From Thorsellia kenyensis (lineage in GTDB: Bacteria; Pseudomonadota; Gammaproteobacteria; Enterobacterales; Thorselliaceae), in the NCBI RefSeq assembly GCF_042432445.1, contig NZ_JBHLXE010000016.1, forward strand, positions 1-64,000: DNA of 64,000 bases. The letters run 5' to 3'. A program made the translations under genes and the position numbers. The notes under the pieces are model-generated. The model saw only the letters and a program-made list of their open reading frames with translations. It did not search any database and had not been told where the DNA came from. Shown piece by piece: positions 1 to 8,957 of this stretch; position 1 is the first letter of the stretch, and every line of letters starts with the position of its first letter.

Positions 1-112
1 AAGAACTAACAGGCATAACCAGAGAAAAAATTATCGTGGGGTATGCACTTATGTCTTGAATTCACCCTATGCAAATTCTACCGATTATTTTTATTTTTTT
101 AAAGAGCTAAAA
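1..112 (-). promoter_or_regulatory. Possible CRISPR leader downstream of cas2
   Basis: This is the AT-rich non-coding stretch just after the cas2 stop, read on the minus strand. In type I-E loci the leader and array usually follow cas2. A CTCTTTAAAAA-like segment followed by a GGTAGAATT-like segment recalls I-E leaders from memory of the family. No repeat copy is visible before the window ends, so the array can only be inferred to lie beyond base 1. Confidence 0.35.
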
Positions 113-412
113 TTAAATTTTCAAATCTAACAAAGGTGAAAATTTAACTAGTTTTATACCATCCATTTCAAATGGAAACCGCTTATTCTTACCGTAGGTA
201 ACAAAATCAAACCCGGACTCAGTATTAGTTGACCAACATAATACTACATTACCATCTTCGGCAAGTTCAGTGATTTGCTCCCAAATCATATCTCTTATCC
301 TTGCACTTACATCTCCTACATAGACTCCTGCTCGAATCTCTAATAACCATATAGCTAATCTCCCTCTTAATCTTGGTGGAACTGATTCTGTTACAACAAC
401 ACACATAGACAT
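113..412 (-). CDS. cas2: CRISPR-associated endoribonuclease Cas2, type I-E
   Basis: Cas2 is the structural partner of Cas1 in the spacer-integration complex (two Cas1 dimers bridged by a Cas2 dimer). The 99-residue product has the I-E (CasB-like/Cas2e) N-terminus VVVTESVPPRLRGRLAIWL and the RAGVYVGDVSARIRDMIW core, close to E. coli Cas2. The start codon lies directly against the cas1 stop, so the two are translated together. It is the last gene of the minus-strand cas operon. Length is normal for the family. I see no sign of decay. Confidence 0.97.
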   Translation of the reverse strand: MSMCVVVTESVPPRLRGRLAIWLLEIRAGVYVGDVSARIRDMIWEQITELAEDGNVVLCWSTNTESGFDFVTYGKNKRFPFEMDGIKLVKFSPLLDLKI

Positions 413-1330
413 TTATTTACTCCTATGACCCTCATCACCTATTTTTTTAGCATTAGGAATTGCAGGCGGTTGTGAATCTTTATAAGCTTCAGGTAAGGCG
501 ATTTCACCAGCACTAAGAACTTGCTCTATTAAATTAAATAATTTATTTACTATTTTTTCGTTTCTAAAAACCTCCCTACAATAGACCCTAACTTCTTTTT
601 CAACATTAACAGGATTTTTAGACGCTATGCTAAATGCAGCAGGGACAACTGTGTCAAATTTAATTATATCAGCAATATCATAAACAAAACTTAATGGTTT
701 CCCTGTATGCAAAAAACCTATTGCAGGGGCATAACCTGAAGCCAAAATTGCCGCTTCAGTTATTCCATATAAACATGAATTAGCCGCACTAATAGCTCGA
801 TTGATAATATCAGCTCCACCCCAATTATCACGATCATAATTTCTACCATTCCATTTAATTCCGTGCTTAGAGGCCATTTCGGCATATAAAACTCTCACCC
901 TGTTTCCTTCTAATCCTCTTAGCTGTTCAATACTTCTTTTTTTAGGTGCTGATTCACCAAATCTAATTTCAAACATCTTCTGAACCACTTTTAATCTTAG
1001 CTGTTCATCTAAAGCGAGTTTAGCTTGGTATAAAAGCTTATCAGCTCTTGCGCCTCCTGGTTGACCCGCAGAATAAAATCTTACTCCGCCCTCACCAATC
1101 CATGTAACTAGAGTACCCACTTGGGCACATAATTTGATTGCAGCGTGCGAAATTCTAGTACCTGGTTCCAACATTAAGCATGATACTGAACCAATGGGTA
1201 TGAGCATTCGCTCACCAGTATCATCTATTACCACAAATGCACCATCCTTCACATCTATACGGCCCATCGCAATAAATATCATTGAAACTCTATCTTTTAA
1301 CGGTATCGGTTTTAAAGGAATAAAAGCCAT
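413..1330 (-). CDS. cas1: CRISPR integrase Cas1, type I-E
   Basis: Cas1 is the metal-dependent integrase that inserts new spacers into the array. The 305-residue protein aligns by eye with E. coli Cas1 along its full length. The metal-binding and catalytic positions are present as E141 (in GLEGNRVR), H208 (in GFLHTGK), D218 and D221 (in VYDIADIIKF), the same numbering as in E. coli. The proline-rich tail ending in GDEGHRSK is also typical. It sits between cas6e (14-bp gap) and cas2 (abutting). Intact active-site residues argue that adaptation is functional. Confidence 0.98.
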   Translation of the reverse strand: MAFIPLKPIPLKDRVSMIFIAMGRIDVKDGAFVVIDDTGERMLIPIGSVSCLMLEPGTRISHAAIKLCAQVGTLVTWIGEGGVRFYSAGQPGGARADKLLYQAKLALDEQLRLKVVQKMFEIRFGESAPKKRSIEQLRGLEGNRVRVLYAEMASKHGIKWNGRNYDRDNWGGADIINRAISAANSCLYGITEAAILASGYAPAIGFLHTGKPLSFVYDIADIIKFDTVVPAAFSIASKNPVNVEKEVRVYCREVFRNEKIVNKLFNLIEQVLSAGEIALPEAYKDSQPPAIPNAKKIGDEGHRSK

Positions 1331-1344
1331 TTTTCAACTCTTTC

Positions 1345-2013
1345 TCAAAGACGCTTAATCAAAAAAAGCCCACATCCAAATGCTTTTGCACGCCCAACTC
1401 CATTTTTAAGAGTAGAATTAAACTTTTCAACATCTGTAACCACTAAGACGCCTTCAAAATCAACCACTCCATAACTCAAGGTTTGTTTTTTACTTTCTTT
1501 AAAAATTGTTTCTTTTTGATAGGACAAAACCACAGGAGATATATCAAATCTAATTCCCCATGCTTGTGTTCTAATTTCGTTAGTTATCCATTCAATCGCC
1601 GATTGAGTAATTAAATCAAAATCAGCCACTTTATCCAACTTATCACTATTTCTAAGCTTTGTTTTTGCATGCATTACTACATCATGTCGTTTTCCATTGA
1701 TTTTGATTGTAGGGTTTACCCTCAACCTAAACGATAATTTATCTCCTACATTAAGTTTAGGTTCATATTCTTTGGTCTCTAAAATAAACTGATTACCATT
1801 AGAAACAGGCAATTCTTCTGACTGCACATAAAACTCTATTAAACCTGCTAATGGGCCTCTTTTTACTAGTTCTTTTCTAAATAAAAATTGTCTTTCTTCA
1901 TTATGAGAAAATAACTTCCAAAGTAGTTGGTGAGAATGATAACTTACCCCAGAACCTAAATGTTCAGCTAATTTTTTTAAATTTGGATTAATTCTAACTC
2001 TTGATAAAAACAT
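1345..2013 (-). CDS. cas6e: CRISPR pre-crRNA endoribonuclease Cas6e (CasE/Cse3)
   Basis: Cas6e cuts the repeat hairpins of pre-crRNA and stays bound to the 3' handle in Cascade. The 222-residue protein starts MFLSRVRINP and has two histidines at 26 and 28 in SYHSHQLLWKLF; H28 lines up with the catalytic histidine of the E. coli QLHQGLW motif. The C-terminal glycine-rich RNA-binding loop GVGRAKAFGCGLFLI is present. The start lies 2 bp after the cas5 stop, which indicates translational coupling. The start codon is ATG and the length is normal (E. coli 199). Confidence 0.96.
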   Translation of the reverse strand: MFLSRVRINPNLKKLAEHLGSGVSYHSHQLLWKLFSHNEERQFLFRKELVKRGPLAGLIEFYVQSEELPVSNGNQFILETKEYEPKLNVGDKLSFRLRVNPTIKINGKRHDVVMHAKTKLRNSDKLDKVADFDLITQSAIEWITNEIRTQAWGIRFDISPVVLSYQKETIFKESKKQTLSYGVVDFEGVLVVTDVEKFNSTLKNGVGRAKAFGCGLFLIKRL

Positions 2014-2015
2014 AT

Positions 2016-2762
2016 CTAGTCCTCTAAATAAAGTACATGCTCGGCACGTTTTTTAAACTGCCAACGTAATTTGTCTATTGGATCATCCCATCTAGAAATG
2101 GTTTGAACTTTTTCCAGTTGACTTCCATCAGCCAATAAAAGTGATCGTTCTCCTTCCCATGCATAAGTAACTAAGTTATTTTTTTTAAATACACGATCTT
2201 CAAAATAACTAAACATCGATAAAGGAGAAAATTTATAATCCAATGCTTCTTTTAGTGTCTTATCCTTTATTATCATAGGTGTAACTGGGAGTGCTAGCGG
2301 GCAAGATTTGCGACCTAGACTCAGAGAAAACTTAGGCTTTAGGAAGGCTGTTTGAATTGTTTCTAATGAAATTTCAGGTTCCTTTGTTAACCATAACGCT
2401 ACAATCCAAAGCCCATCAGAGCGATAATCTCTGATGGATAAAATGGTATTTAGAGCGTGGTTTTTACCCGTCAATTCATCTTTTCTAGTTTTTATCGGTC
2501 CTTTTTTGTTACTAGATGGAACTTGAGTGGTATGAAAGTCCCTTAATAATTCTCCTTGATTAATTGTTTTCACTGCAAACATTAAACTCGAAGCTAATTT
2601 TTGCATATTAACAGAATCATCCCTTTTATAACCAAGAGCAGCAGCAACAAGCCCAATTATTGCTGATTTAGTTGGTCTTAATTCGCTATGCCTCACACCA
2701 CCAATGGCAGCTTGCCCCCAAGCTGCCATTGGTCCATACAATCTAAATATGAGATATGACAT
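2016..2762 (-). CDS. cas5e: Cascade subunit Cas5e (CasD)
   Basis: Cas5e binds the 5' handle of the crRNA in the Cascade surveillance complex. The 248-residue product begins with a RAMP-fold strand (YLIFRLYGPMAAWGQ) followed by the family motif RPTKSAIIGLVAAALGY, both as in E. coli CasD. It lies 15 bp after cas7 and 2 bp before cas6e in the same operon. I see no truncation. Confidence 0.96.
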   Translation of the reverse strand: MSYLIFRLYGPMAAWGQAAIGGVRHSELRPTKSAIIGLVAAALGYKRDDSVNMQKLASSLMFAVKTINQGELLRDFHTTQVPSSNKKGPIKTRKDELTGKNHALNTILSIRDYRSDGLWIVALWLTKEPEISLETIQTAFLKPKFSLSLGRKSCPLALPVTPMIIKDKTLKEALDYKFSPLSMFSYFEDRVFKKNNLVTYAWEGERSLLLADGSQLEKVQTISRWDDPIDKLRWQFKKRAEHVLYLED

Positions 2763-2777
2763 ATTTATAATCCTTAT

Positions 2778-3812
2778 TTATTTTTTAATGAATTCAATAA
2801 ATTCTGAAAAATTTCCTTGAGAAGTAACTGTATTTAACATATATCTTTCGTCAGAACATTTTCCATATACTTCATCAAATGAATTAAGTTGTTGTAAAAG
2901 TATATTTATTGAATCTGTCAAATAGTCATCGGAATTAATTGATTTTAAAAATGCGACAGATAATGAGCGTGGTTGTTGCGCACCTTTTTCAGCCAAGACG
3001 AAAGAAGCATATGATCTAGATGCATAGGAATTTTGCTTACCTTTTGGAGAAATTTTAACTGCTGCCTCAACGAGAGCTGCAATTGCTTTATTAGCGAGCT
3101 CAGTATTGTTGGCTAAATTTTCTATTAATAACTCTTTATCGATACAAATATAGGTATAAAATAAAGCTGAAGCAAACGCACTTTCTCCTAGATGCCCAGC
3201 GCCTGAATCGTCAATACCCACATTCAAATCATCTACTGCCGTAAAGAAATCATCTTCAATCAGTGTTGAATGCACACTAAAAGCATGGGCTACTTGACAT
3301 GCAGCTTCAATATTATGTTCTGGTTTATTTGCTAGCATTCTACCGAATAGTGCCATATCAATTGCAATATTTTCATGTCTCAATAATTTTAACTCTTCCT
3401 CAGAGGGAGCTCGTTTTTCGGTACAAATAATATCAGCTAGGCTATCAATCGCTAGTTTTTCAAATGGACTAATGTGTACTATCTGTTCAATATCAACGCT
3501 TTTACTTTGCAACTTTCCAAACACTGAAGCTATTAAAGAAGCATATTCAAATGCTTCTTTAGTGCCGATACCCGCGGATAAAAATTTATTTTGTAATTCT
3601 GAGCCTATTTTTCTAGTTCGAATACCAATATGCTCACCTAACGATTCTTGAAATAAATCCGATACACGCCAAGAACGCTTCAAGCTTTGCGAACTAATTC
3701 GAATTCTTTCAGTATTACCGATTCTGACGGTTTTAGGCCTGCCTAAATCATCTCGATTTAAATTAGAAGCTGGGTAAGATGTTAATAAATGTAGCTGAAT
3801 AAATTTTGTCAT
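2778..3812 (-). CDS. cas7e: Cascade backbone subunit Cas7e (CasC/Cse4)
   Basis: Cas7e forms the six-copy helical backbone that covers the crRNA spacer. The 344-residue product starts with FIQLHLLTSYPASNLNRDD and has RIRISSQSLKRSWR, hallmarks of the I-E family. A good ribosome site (AAGGA, 7 bases before ATG) supports the start. It sits 34 bp downstream of cse2. E. coli CasC is 363 residues, so the length is close to normal. Confidence 0.97.
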   Translation of the reverse strand: MTKFIQLHLLTSYPASNLNRDDLGRPKTVRIGNTERIRISSQSLKRSWRVSDLFQESLGEHIGIRTRKIGSELQNKFLSAGIGTKEAFEYASLIASVFGKLQSKSVDIEQIVHISPFEKLAIDSLADIICTEKRAPSEEELKLLRHENIAIDMALFGRMLANKPEHNIEAACQVAHAFSVHSTLIEDDFFTAVDDLNVGIDDSGAGHLGESAFASALFYTYICIDKELLIENLANNTELANKAIAALVEAAVKISPKGKQNSYASRSYASFVLAEKGAQQPRSLSVAFLKSINSDDYLTDSINILLQQLNSFDEVYGKCSDERYMLNTVTSQGNFSEFIEFIKK

Positions 3813-3846
3813 ATAAGATTCCTTATGAATAATTAAATATTTTATG

Positions 3847-4368
3847 TTATTGATAATAGTCTAATGCCCATTTAACAGATAACTGTTGGGATGGAGGTAT
3901 AGCTTGAGGATATTTTTTTTCTTTGAACCATTGCTGAATATCACTCATTAATGTTTTAGGGCATGCTGTACCATCTAAAAGTTTTATTGCTCTAATCATT
4001 CGAATTAAAAACTCATCTTTCTCTAATACTTTTTGTAGTTGATTAAATCTTAATTCACTCATCTTAGCTTTTTCAGAACCATTTTGCTTTACTCCCAATG
4101 ACTTGGCTATAGATTCTGGTACTACTGTTTTTGTTTTAATATGTGCAAATAAACATACTATTACAGCCCAGACTTCTAAGTCTGGATTTTCTACTTCAGA
4201 TAAAACCTCATTTCTAAATTGATGAAATGAGCTAGTTAACATCACCGATAACAATGAATCACACCGCTTTAGTTCTGCTTTAAATGATTTAGGTAAAAAA
4301 GGTTCTTTATGATGATGCAACCTTTCCCACCAGCTTATAATCTTTTGATTAAATTCATTTTTTTCCAT
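3847..4368 (-). CDS. cse2: Cascade small subunit Cse2 (CasB)
   Basis: Cse2 is the small helical subunit (two copies) that stabilises the R-loop in Cascade. The 173-residue protein is charged and helical, with the family pattern W-x-x-L-x(5)-PFLPKSFKAELKRC near the N-terminus. The first 14 bp overlap the end of cse1, which implies coupled translation. Sequence conservation of Cse2 is low in general, so the call leans on length and position between cse1 and cas7. Confidence 0.93.
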   Translation of the reverse strand: MEKNEFNQKIISWWERLHHHKEPFLPKSFKAELKRCDSLLSVMLTSSFHQFRNEVLSEVENPDLEVWAVIVCLFAHIKTKTVVPESIAKSLGVKQNGSEKAKMSELRFNQLQKVLEKDEFLIRMIRAIKLLDGTACPKTLMSDIQQWFKEKKYPQAIPPSQQLSVKWALDYYQ

Positions 4369-6004
4369 GTGTATTCTCCATATTTACCGCCTCTTTTTTA
4401 TCAAAAAAATACATTTTTTTAAAACTCGAAAGCTCTTTATTTTTATAACCATTTAAATAGGCATCTAATGCTTTACGGTTTTGTACCATTTCTTTTATTT
4501 TAGAAACCATACCTAATTGAATATTATCGATAGTTAAAGAATCGAATATTTCTAACGCAATATTTTTTAAGTTATATACGAACTCTCTAGCATTTTTATC
4601 TGTTAAAGTTACCAGTTCTTGTTCTTCTTCCCACTTAATTTTTTGAACTGTCTGAAAAAACAATAATTCAGTTTTTTGATAGAAAGTTGCATTGATAGCC
4701 GAGTTGTCTATTTTATTTTTCTCAGCACTTCCTTTTAGAGCTAATTTTAGATACTCCCTCAACCCTTTTAACGTTGTTGTAGATACGTCAATAATATTTT
4801 GAATAACATCTACTTGTTGATTTCTAAGATCAATTGGGAGGTAAAATATGGGGAATTCAGTTGAATACCAGCAACGAGCTTTCATGTTATCCATATCAAA
4901 TCCAAACGCCCAAAGTTTAGGAGCGCTTTGTTCCTGTTTTTCTAAATAACTGAACCTTTCATCCCCGAATGCTTGTATAACTTTTGCTGGATGTGATCCA
5001 TATGTCTGGCGATTAAACAATAAAGATTGCCACTGTTGATAGGTAATTCCTCCAGGTTGTCCCTTCACAGATAAATTATCTTCCTCTGGTTTTTGTGGAT
5101 TTGTACGATAAGGTGTCAAAGGATGCCACCAGGACCCTGAATAATTATGACCATAATTAATAGTTCGATAATTAAACACTCCTTGAGTTATTCGTTTGCC
5201 TGATATATCACAGACAGAATTACATTTTTCTAAGGAAAGTCTAATACGTCTTGGCATTGCCCAATACATATGTAATGGATGAATGTTAAAGTCTTTATTA
5301 ATTGGGTAAATTTCACTACCTGGCTCTTTACTACTTCTAGTAGGTATAAGCCATGGGAATACTTCACCTGTAGTGAAATCAGGTTTATCATATGACCACT
5401 CATCTAAACTCAAAACATTTAACCATAAAGTTTGCCATAAACTACGGTGTTGATCGTTAGTCTTAAGAATTGTGGTTAATGGCCCGCCTCCCCTTAAACC
5501 TGTACGATGCCCTTGCCCACCTGATGGAGCATTTATTTGTAGGGTAAATAAACTTAAAGCTGCCATTTCAGGACTCATTACATTACAAAATCCACGTTTA
5601 ATAAAATGATCTGTATTTTGTTTTAATGTATTTTCTCCTGGTGCTTCAATTAAGAGACTAGCTACTGGTGTATTATTTTTTACTGAAGACAAATCATCAT
5701 AATCTTGCATAAATAGTGGGCCTTTACCAAATAAATTAAAGGCATGAGCAATCTGATCAGTCAATAAGTTTAATTCTTCTCTTGACATTGGATTTAAATA
5801 TTTATCTTCCCAGTCATATAGATCTTTTGGTGCGGCTATTGTTTGTAGTACGTAAATTGCAAATTGATACATGGCACCTAAAAAATCTGATCTGGGCGCT
5901 AGAAAATCAACAATTTCAGGATCAGAAATTAAATCAAACGTGATTGATCTTTCCAATCCATTTTTATACTTAACAACAAGAAATTCATCTTTCAACAAGT
6001 TCAT
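4355..6004 (-). CDS. cse1: Cascade large subunit Cse1 (CasA/Cas8e)
   Basis: Cse1 recognises the PAM and recruits Cas3. The 549-residue product is somewhat longer than E. coli CasA (502). Recognisable family segments are NLLKDEFLVVKYKNG at the start, the FGKGPLFMQDYD stretch, and GGQGHRTGLRGGGPLTT near residues 180-195. Its ATG overlaps the cas3 stop as ATGA, a 4-bp overlap. Unlike E. coli, where cas3 is a separate unit, this arrangement couples Cascade synthesis to cas3 translation. Confidence 0.96.
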   Translation of the reverse strand: MNLLKDEFLVVKYKNGLERSITFDLISDPEIVDFLAPRSDFLGAMYQFAIYVLQTIAAPKDLYDWEDKYLNPMSREELNLLTDQIAHAFNLFGKGPLFMQDYDDLSSVKNNTPVASLLIEAPGENTLKQNTDHFIKRGFCNVMSPEMAALSLFTLQINAPSGGQGHRTGLRGGGPLTTILKTNDQHRSLWQTLWLNVLSLDEWSYDKPDFTTGEVFPWLIPTRSSKEPGSEIYPINKDFNIHPLHMYWAMPRRIRLSLEKCNSVCDISGKRITQGVFNYRTINYGHNYSGSWWHPLTPYRTNPQKPEEDNLSVKGQPGGITYQQWQSLLFNRQTYGSHPAKVIQAFGDERFSYLEKQEQSAPKLWAFGFDMDNMKARCWYSTEFPIFYLPIDLRNQQVDVIQNIIDVSTTTLKGLREYLKLALKGSAEKNKIDNSAINATFYQKTELLFFQTVQKIKWEEEQELVTLTDKNAREFVYNLKNIALEIFDSLTIDNIQLGMVSKIKEMVQNRKALDAYLNGYKNKELSSFKKMYFFDKKEAVNMENTHGKK

Positions 6005-8664
6005 TGTTTTTTCTCCTTAACATAAAATCCGACCTCACTTTCATAGCCATAATTTTCATCCTCCTCGTGGCACCATATCTGAACAAATTTTGTGGCTGAG
6101 TACTTTTTTACAAATATCTGTTGGTCAATATCTGTAGGTTGCAACAAGTTTTTTGCATATTTATTTGAATCAACTTTAATTACACTATATTCATAGTGAA
6201 GGAGTGAATCATGATAAAAGACTAGCTCACCATTAATTCTTTTACAAACAATCACCTGTCTAACATCTCTTTCAGAATACCTAGTTGAAGCTTCAAGAGT
6301 GTCATTTAACCAATTTCCGCTATCCACACTTCGTTTAGAATACCCTTCTGCCCATTTTAAGCTGACGTTATGTGCTAAATTAATTTTATGGATATCTTTA
6401 CTTTGCACTAAGATATCTTTATTTTGTAAGTTTATCGGGATGTTTACATCATCGCCATAAACTGATTCAATTAATAATCTTGCGTCTTTAGGCATCCTAA
6501 TAGCAGCCAGTTCAATAAGTATTTTCATAGTCAACCAAATACGAGCTGGCGATTGATAAACCGCTTCAGTCCCAAGAAAATCTTTACTTAACCAATTTTC
6601 ACTTGGATTTTGATCCCATATAGGACTATGAATATAAACAATTGGAGAGGGCCTTTTATCAACAAAATCATTATTTACTTTTCCATTCTCATCTCGAATG
6701 TGTCTATGTAATCGTCCAACTCTTTGAATTAAATGATCCATAGGGCAGATATCAGAAATCAGTAAATCTGTATCGACATCTAAACTCTCTTGAAAAACTT
6801 GGGTAGCAATAATTACAGTGTGTTGTCTCAAACTATTATCAGAAGCCTTACCAAGATAGCGATGAATTAATTCTTCTTTTAATTGTCTGTCTGACAAAGT
6901 AAATCTGCTATGAAATAAGATTACTTTATCTTGCATATTCACTAATTTTTTAATTTTATGATAGGCTTGAATTGATTCATCCACAGTATTCCTTATCCAT
7001 ACAATGCAACACCCTTCATTAGCCTTTTTAATTACAAAATTACAGCATTCATCGATATCATGAAGGAATTGAACGCCTATTTCACGTGAATTATTTGAGT
7101 TGCTTTTTAAGGATTCAGAAATCGTACCTACCCCATTTACAACGGTAGCTAAGGGAAACTGATTGCAAATGTCATTTGTAATTTGCACACCAATTAAGCG
7201 CTCCCAATGATTAATTAAATTTAATTTCTGTTTTTTAGATAAGGTAGCTGTTAGCAATACCATACTTCCGCCATAAGAAGCATGGATTGTCATTAAATTT
7301 TTCAATAAATCATCAACATAAGTATCTGCAGTATGTATCTCATCTAAAATGAGTACCTTACCAAAAAGTCCTAACAGCCTTAACGATTGATGTTTTTGAG
7401 GTAACGTCGCTAATAACGCCTGATCAATCGTTCCCACACCTACCTGAGCTAATAGAATTTTTTTTCTTGAATCACTAAACCAACGATGGCATGTTGACAA
7501 AATAGACTCTTCATTAGAATGGTAGTCGTTATGGTCAAAATTAATAGATGAAATAAAGGTTTTATTCAAACTATTAGCACTATGAGCCAAAGTGATACTA
7601 GAATTTTCAGTAGGGTAGCTTAGCGAATTAGAAAAATATTTAATCACTCTTTCATACATTGCATTCGTAGTGGCTTGCGTTGGTAAACCAAAGAAAAAAC
7701 CTTGAGAGTCGTTTAAATTTAATAATCTATGCATAATTGTCAAGGCTGCTTCAGTTTTTCCTGAACCCGTTGTATCTTCTAGAATAAATAATTGAGGTGT
7801 CTCAACTAGTTTGACGCGTTCAGCCCAAGATTGAAGATCTGTAGGCCTAAATCCAAATGTTTTTTCAAAAGAAATAAATTCCTGAGCCTGTAATCGCTTC
7901 ATCAAACCTATTTCCCTTATTGCAGTTAAAGCCTGCGATTGCGTTAATTCCCAATATTTTTTAAGAGATATTAATTTATCAAGATAGCTGAAATACTCTG
8001 TATTGGAACCTAGCCAGTCGCTTAAAACAGCTACACCTGCAACTATCCAGCTAATTTGTTTTGTTTTATTTGCAAGTTCTTTATCTCTAACAAACCAATC
8101 ATCTGGGAACTCTGGCGATAATAGTTCGAATACACGATCAATGAATTTATTTACATCGACAAAATTCTGTTCATTAACATACTTTTTAGCATTTAGAAGC
8201 GCTTGACCTGAAACCTCAACAGGCAATCCATGATGGCCAAATACAGCATTAAATAAAGGTTTAACAATCTGCCTTAATCCTCTTACATCAACATTACTTT
8301 TAGAATGCCAAAATGAGATTTTTTCAAGAATGTTTTCAAAAAACAAAAAAGCTAAAGCATCATGCTTTAAATCCATTGGATTATAATCGAATGCTTTTTT
8401 GAATCCGCCTGCTAAGTAAGGGTCAAAACGAGCTAATCTTTGAAATGCATCGGTAAATTTCCCTAAATCATGTAGTGCAACAAAAAAAGTAATAATTACG
8501 CGAGTCTGTTTAGTGGTTAATCCCAGAAAATTAGCTAAATCCTTGCAGAGTTTCTCATTTGGATTTAGTAACTGCCATGCAACTGCAGCTACATCTAAAG
8601 AATGATACACAAGCAGATGAAAATTCTCAGTTTTACTGTTTATTTTACCCCAATACTTTTCCAT
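6001..8664 (-). CDS. cas3: CRISPR helicase-nuclease Cas3, type I-E
   Basis: Cas3 unwinds and degrades target DNA after Cascade binding. The 887-residue protein has an N-terminal HD nuclease domain (HDLGKF at 65-70, further histidines near 101 and 144-145) and an SF2 helicase: Walker A DTTGSGKT at 297-304, DEIH at 441-444, TAT at 472-474 and motif VI QRVGRLHRH at 647-655. E. coli Cas3 is 888 residues. It is the first gene of the eight-gene cas operon. The upstream region (8665-8900) has no promoter that I can call with confidence. Confidence 0.98.
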   Translation of the reverse strand: MEKYWGKINSKTENFHLLVYHSLDVAAVAWQLLNPNEKLCKDLANFLGLTTKQTRVIITFFVALHDLGKFTDAFQRLARFDPYLAGGFKKAFDYNPMDLKHDALAFLFFENILEKISFWHSKSNVDVRGLRQIVKPLFNAVFGHHGLPVEVSGQALLNAKKYVNEQNFVDVNKFIDRVFELLSPEFPDDWFVRDKELANKTKQISWIVAGVAVLSDWLGSNTEYFSYLDKLISLKKYWELTQSQALTAIREIGLMKRLQAQEFISFEKTFGFRPTDLQSWAERVKLVETPQLFILEDTTGSGKTEAALTIMHRLLNLNDSQGFFFGLPTQATTNAMYERVIKYFSNSLSYPTENSSITLAHSANSLNKTFISSINFDHNDYHSNEESILSTCHRWFSDSRKKILLAQVGVGTIDQALLATLPQKHQSLRLLGLFGKVLILDEIHTADTYVDDLLKNLMTIHASYGGSMVLLTATLSKKQKLNLINHWERLIGVQITNDICNQFPLATVVNGVGTISESLKSNSNNSREIGVQFLHDIDECCNFVIKKANEGCCIVWIRNTVDESIQAYHKIKKLVNMQDKVILFHSRFTLSDRQLKEELIHRYLGKASDNSLRQHTVIIATQVFQESLDVDTDLLISDICPMDHLIQRVGRLHRHIRDENGKVNNDFVDKRPSPIVYIHSPIWDQNPSENWLSKDFLGTEAVYQSPARIWLTMKILIELAAIRMPKDARLLIESVYGDDVNIPINLQNKDILVQSKDIHKINLAHNVSLKWAEGYSKRSVDSGNWLNDTLEASTRYSERDVRQVIVCKRINGELVFYHDSLLHYEYSVIKVDSNKYAKNLLQPTDIDQQIFVKKYSATKFVQIWCHEEDENYGYESEVGFYVKEKKQ

Positions 8665-8822
8665 AATGCACCTTTAATAAGAAAATACTCTTTTTTTAAT
8701 AATTATTAAAAGCAATAATAGCTAATTTCCGTTCAAATTAAAAGCAGTTTGTTTAAGAAAGTTTCAATATTTAACTTTTTTATTTCTTGTGTTTTTCTTA
8801 TCCATTGATTTATAATAAAAAG

Positions 8823-8888
8823 ATAATTTCCGGAATTTCCCTTGTATATTAGGGCTGAACCCAAAATACTCTTATTTTGGCGTTTTTT
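8823..8888 (+). ncRNA. Candidate small RNA opposite the cas3 leader
   Basis: On the plus strand a perfect TATAAT at 8811-8816 is preceded 18 bases upstream by TTGTGT (8787-8792, 3 of 6 matches to -35). About 50 bases further on is a clean intrinsic terminator (8861-8888). No open reading frame lies between them. This predicts a transcript of about 65 bases, divergent from cas3 and with no plus-strand gene upstream to explain the terminator. The existence of the RNA is inference. Confidence 0.3.
8861..8888 (+). terminator. Intrinsic terminator with no plus-strand gene before it
   Basis: A perfect 8-bp stem, CCAAAATA (8861-8868) with TATTTTGG (8873-8880), has a CTCT loop and is followed by CGTTTTTT. 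The stem and the U-run read as a plus-strand terminator. The only neighbour, cas3, runs the other way. Confidence 0.55.
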
Positions 8889-8908
8889 CCTCACATTGTG
8901 GGGAGCGT
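8886..8908. repeat. Single CRISPR-repeat-like palindrome
   Basis: The segment TTTCCTCAC-ATT-GTGGGGAGCG has a 6-bp stem with one G-T pair. It resembles the CCCCAC..GTGGGGA core of type I-E repeats. Only one copy is present and no spacer-repeat periodicity follows, so it may be a decayed orphan repeat or chance. Confidence 0.25.
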
Positions 8909-8957
8909 AAGACAGCGTACATAGATTTTATCTGATTAAAAAAAGAATTTGTGAAAA

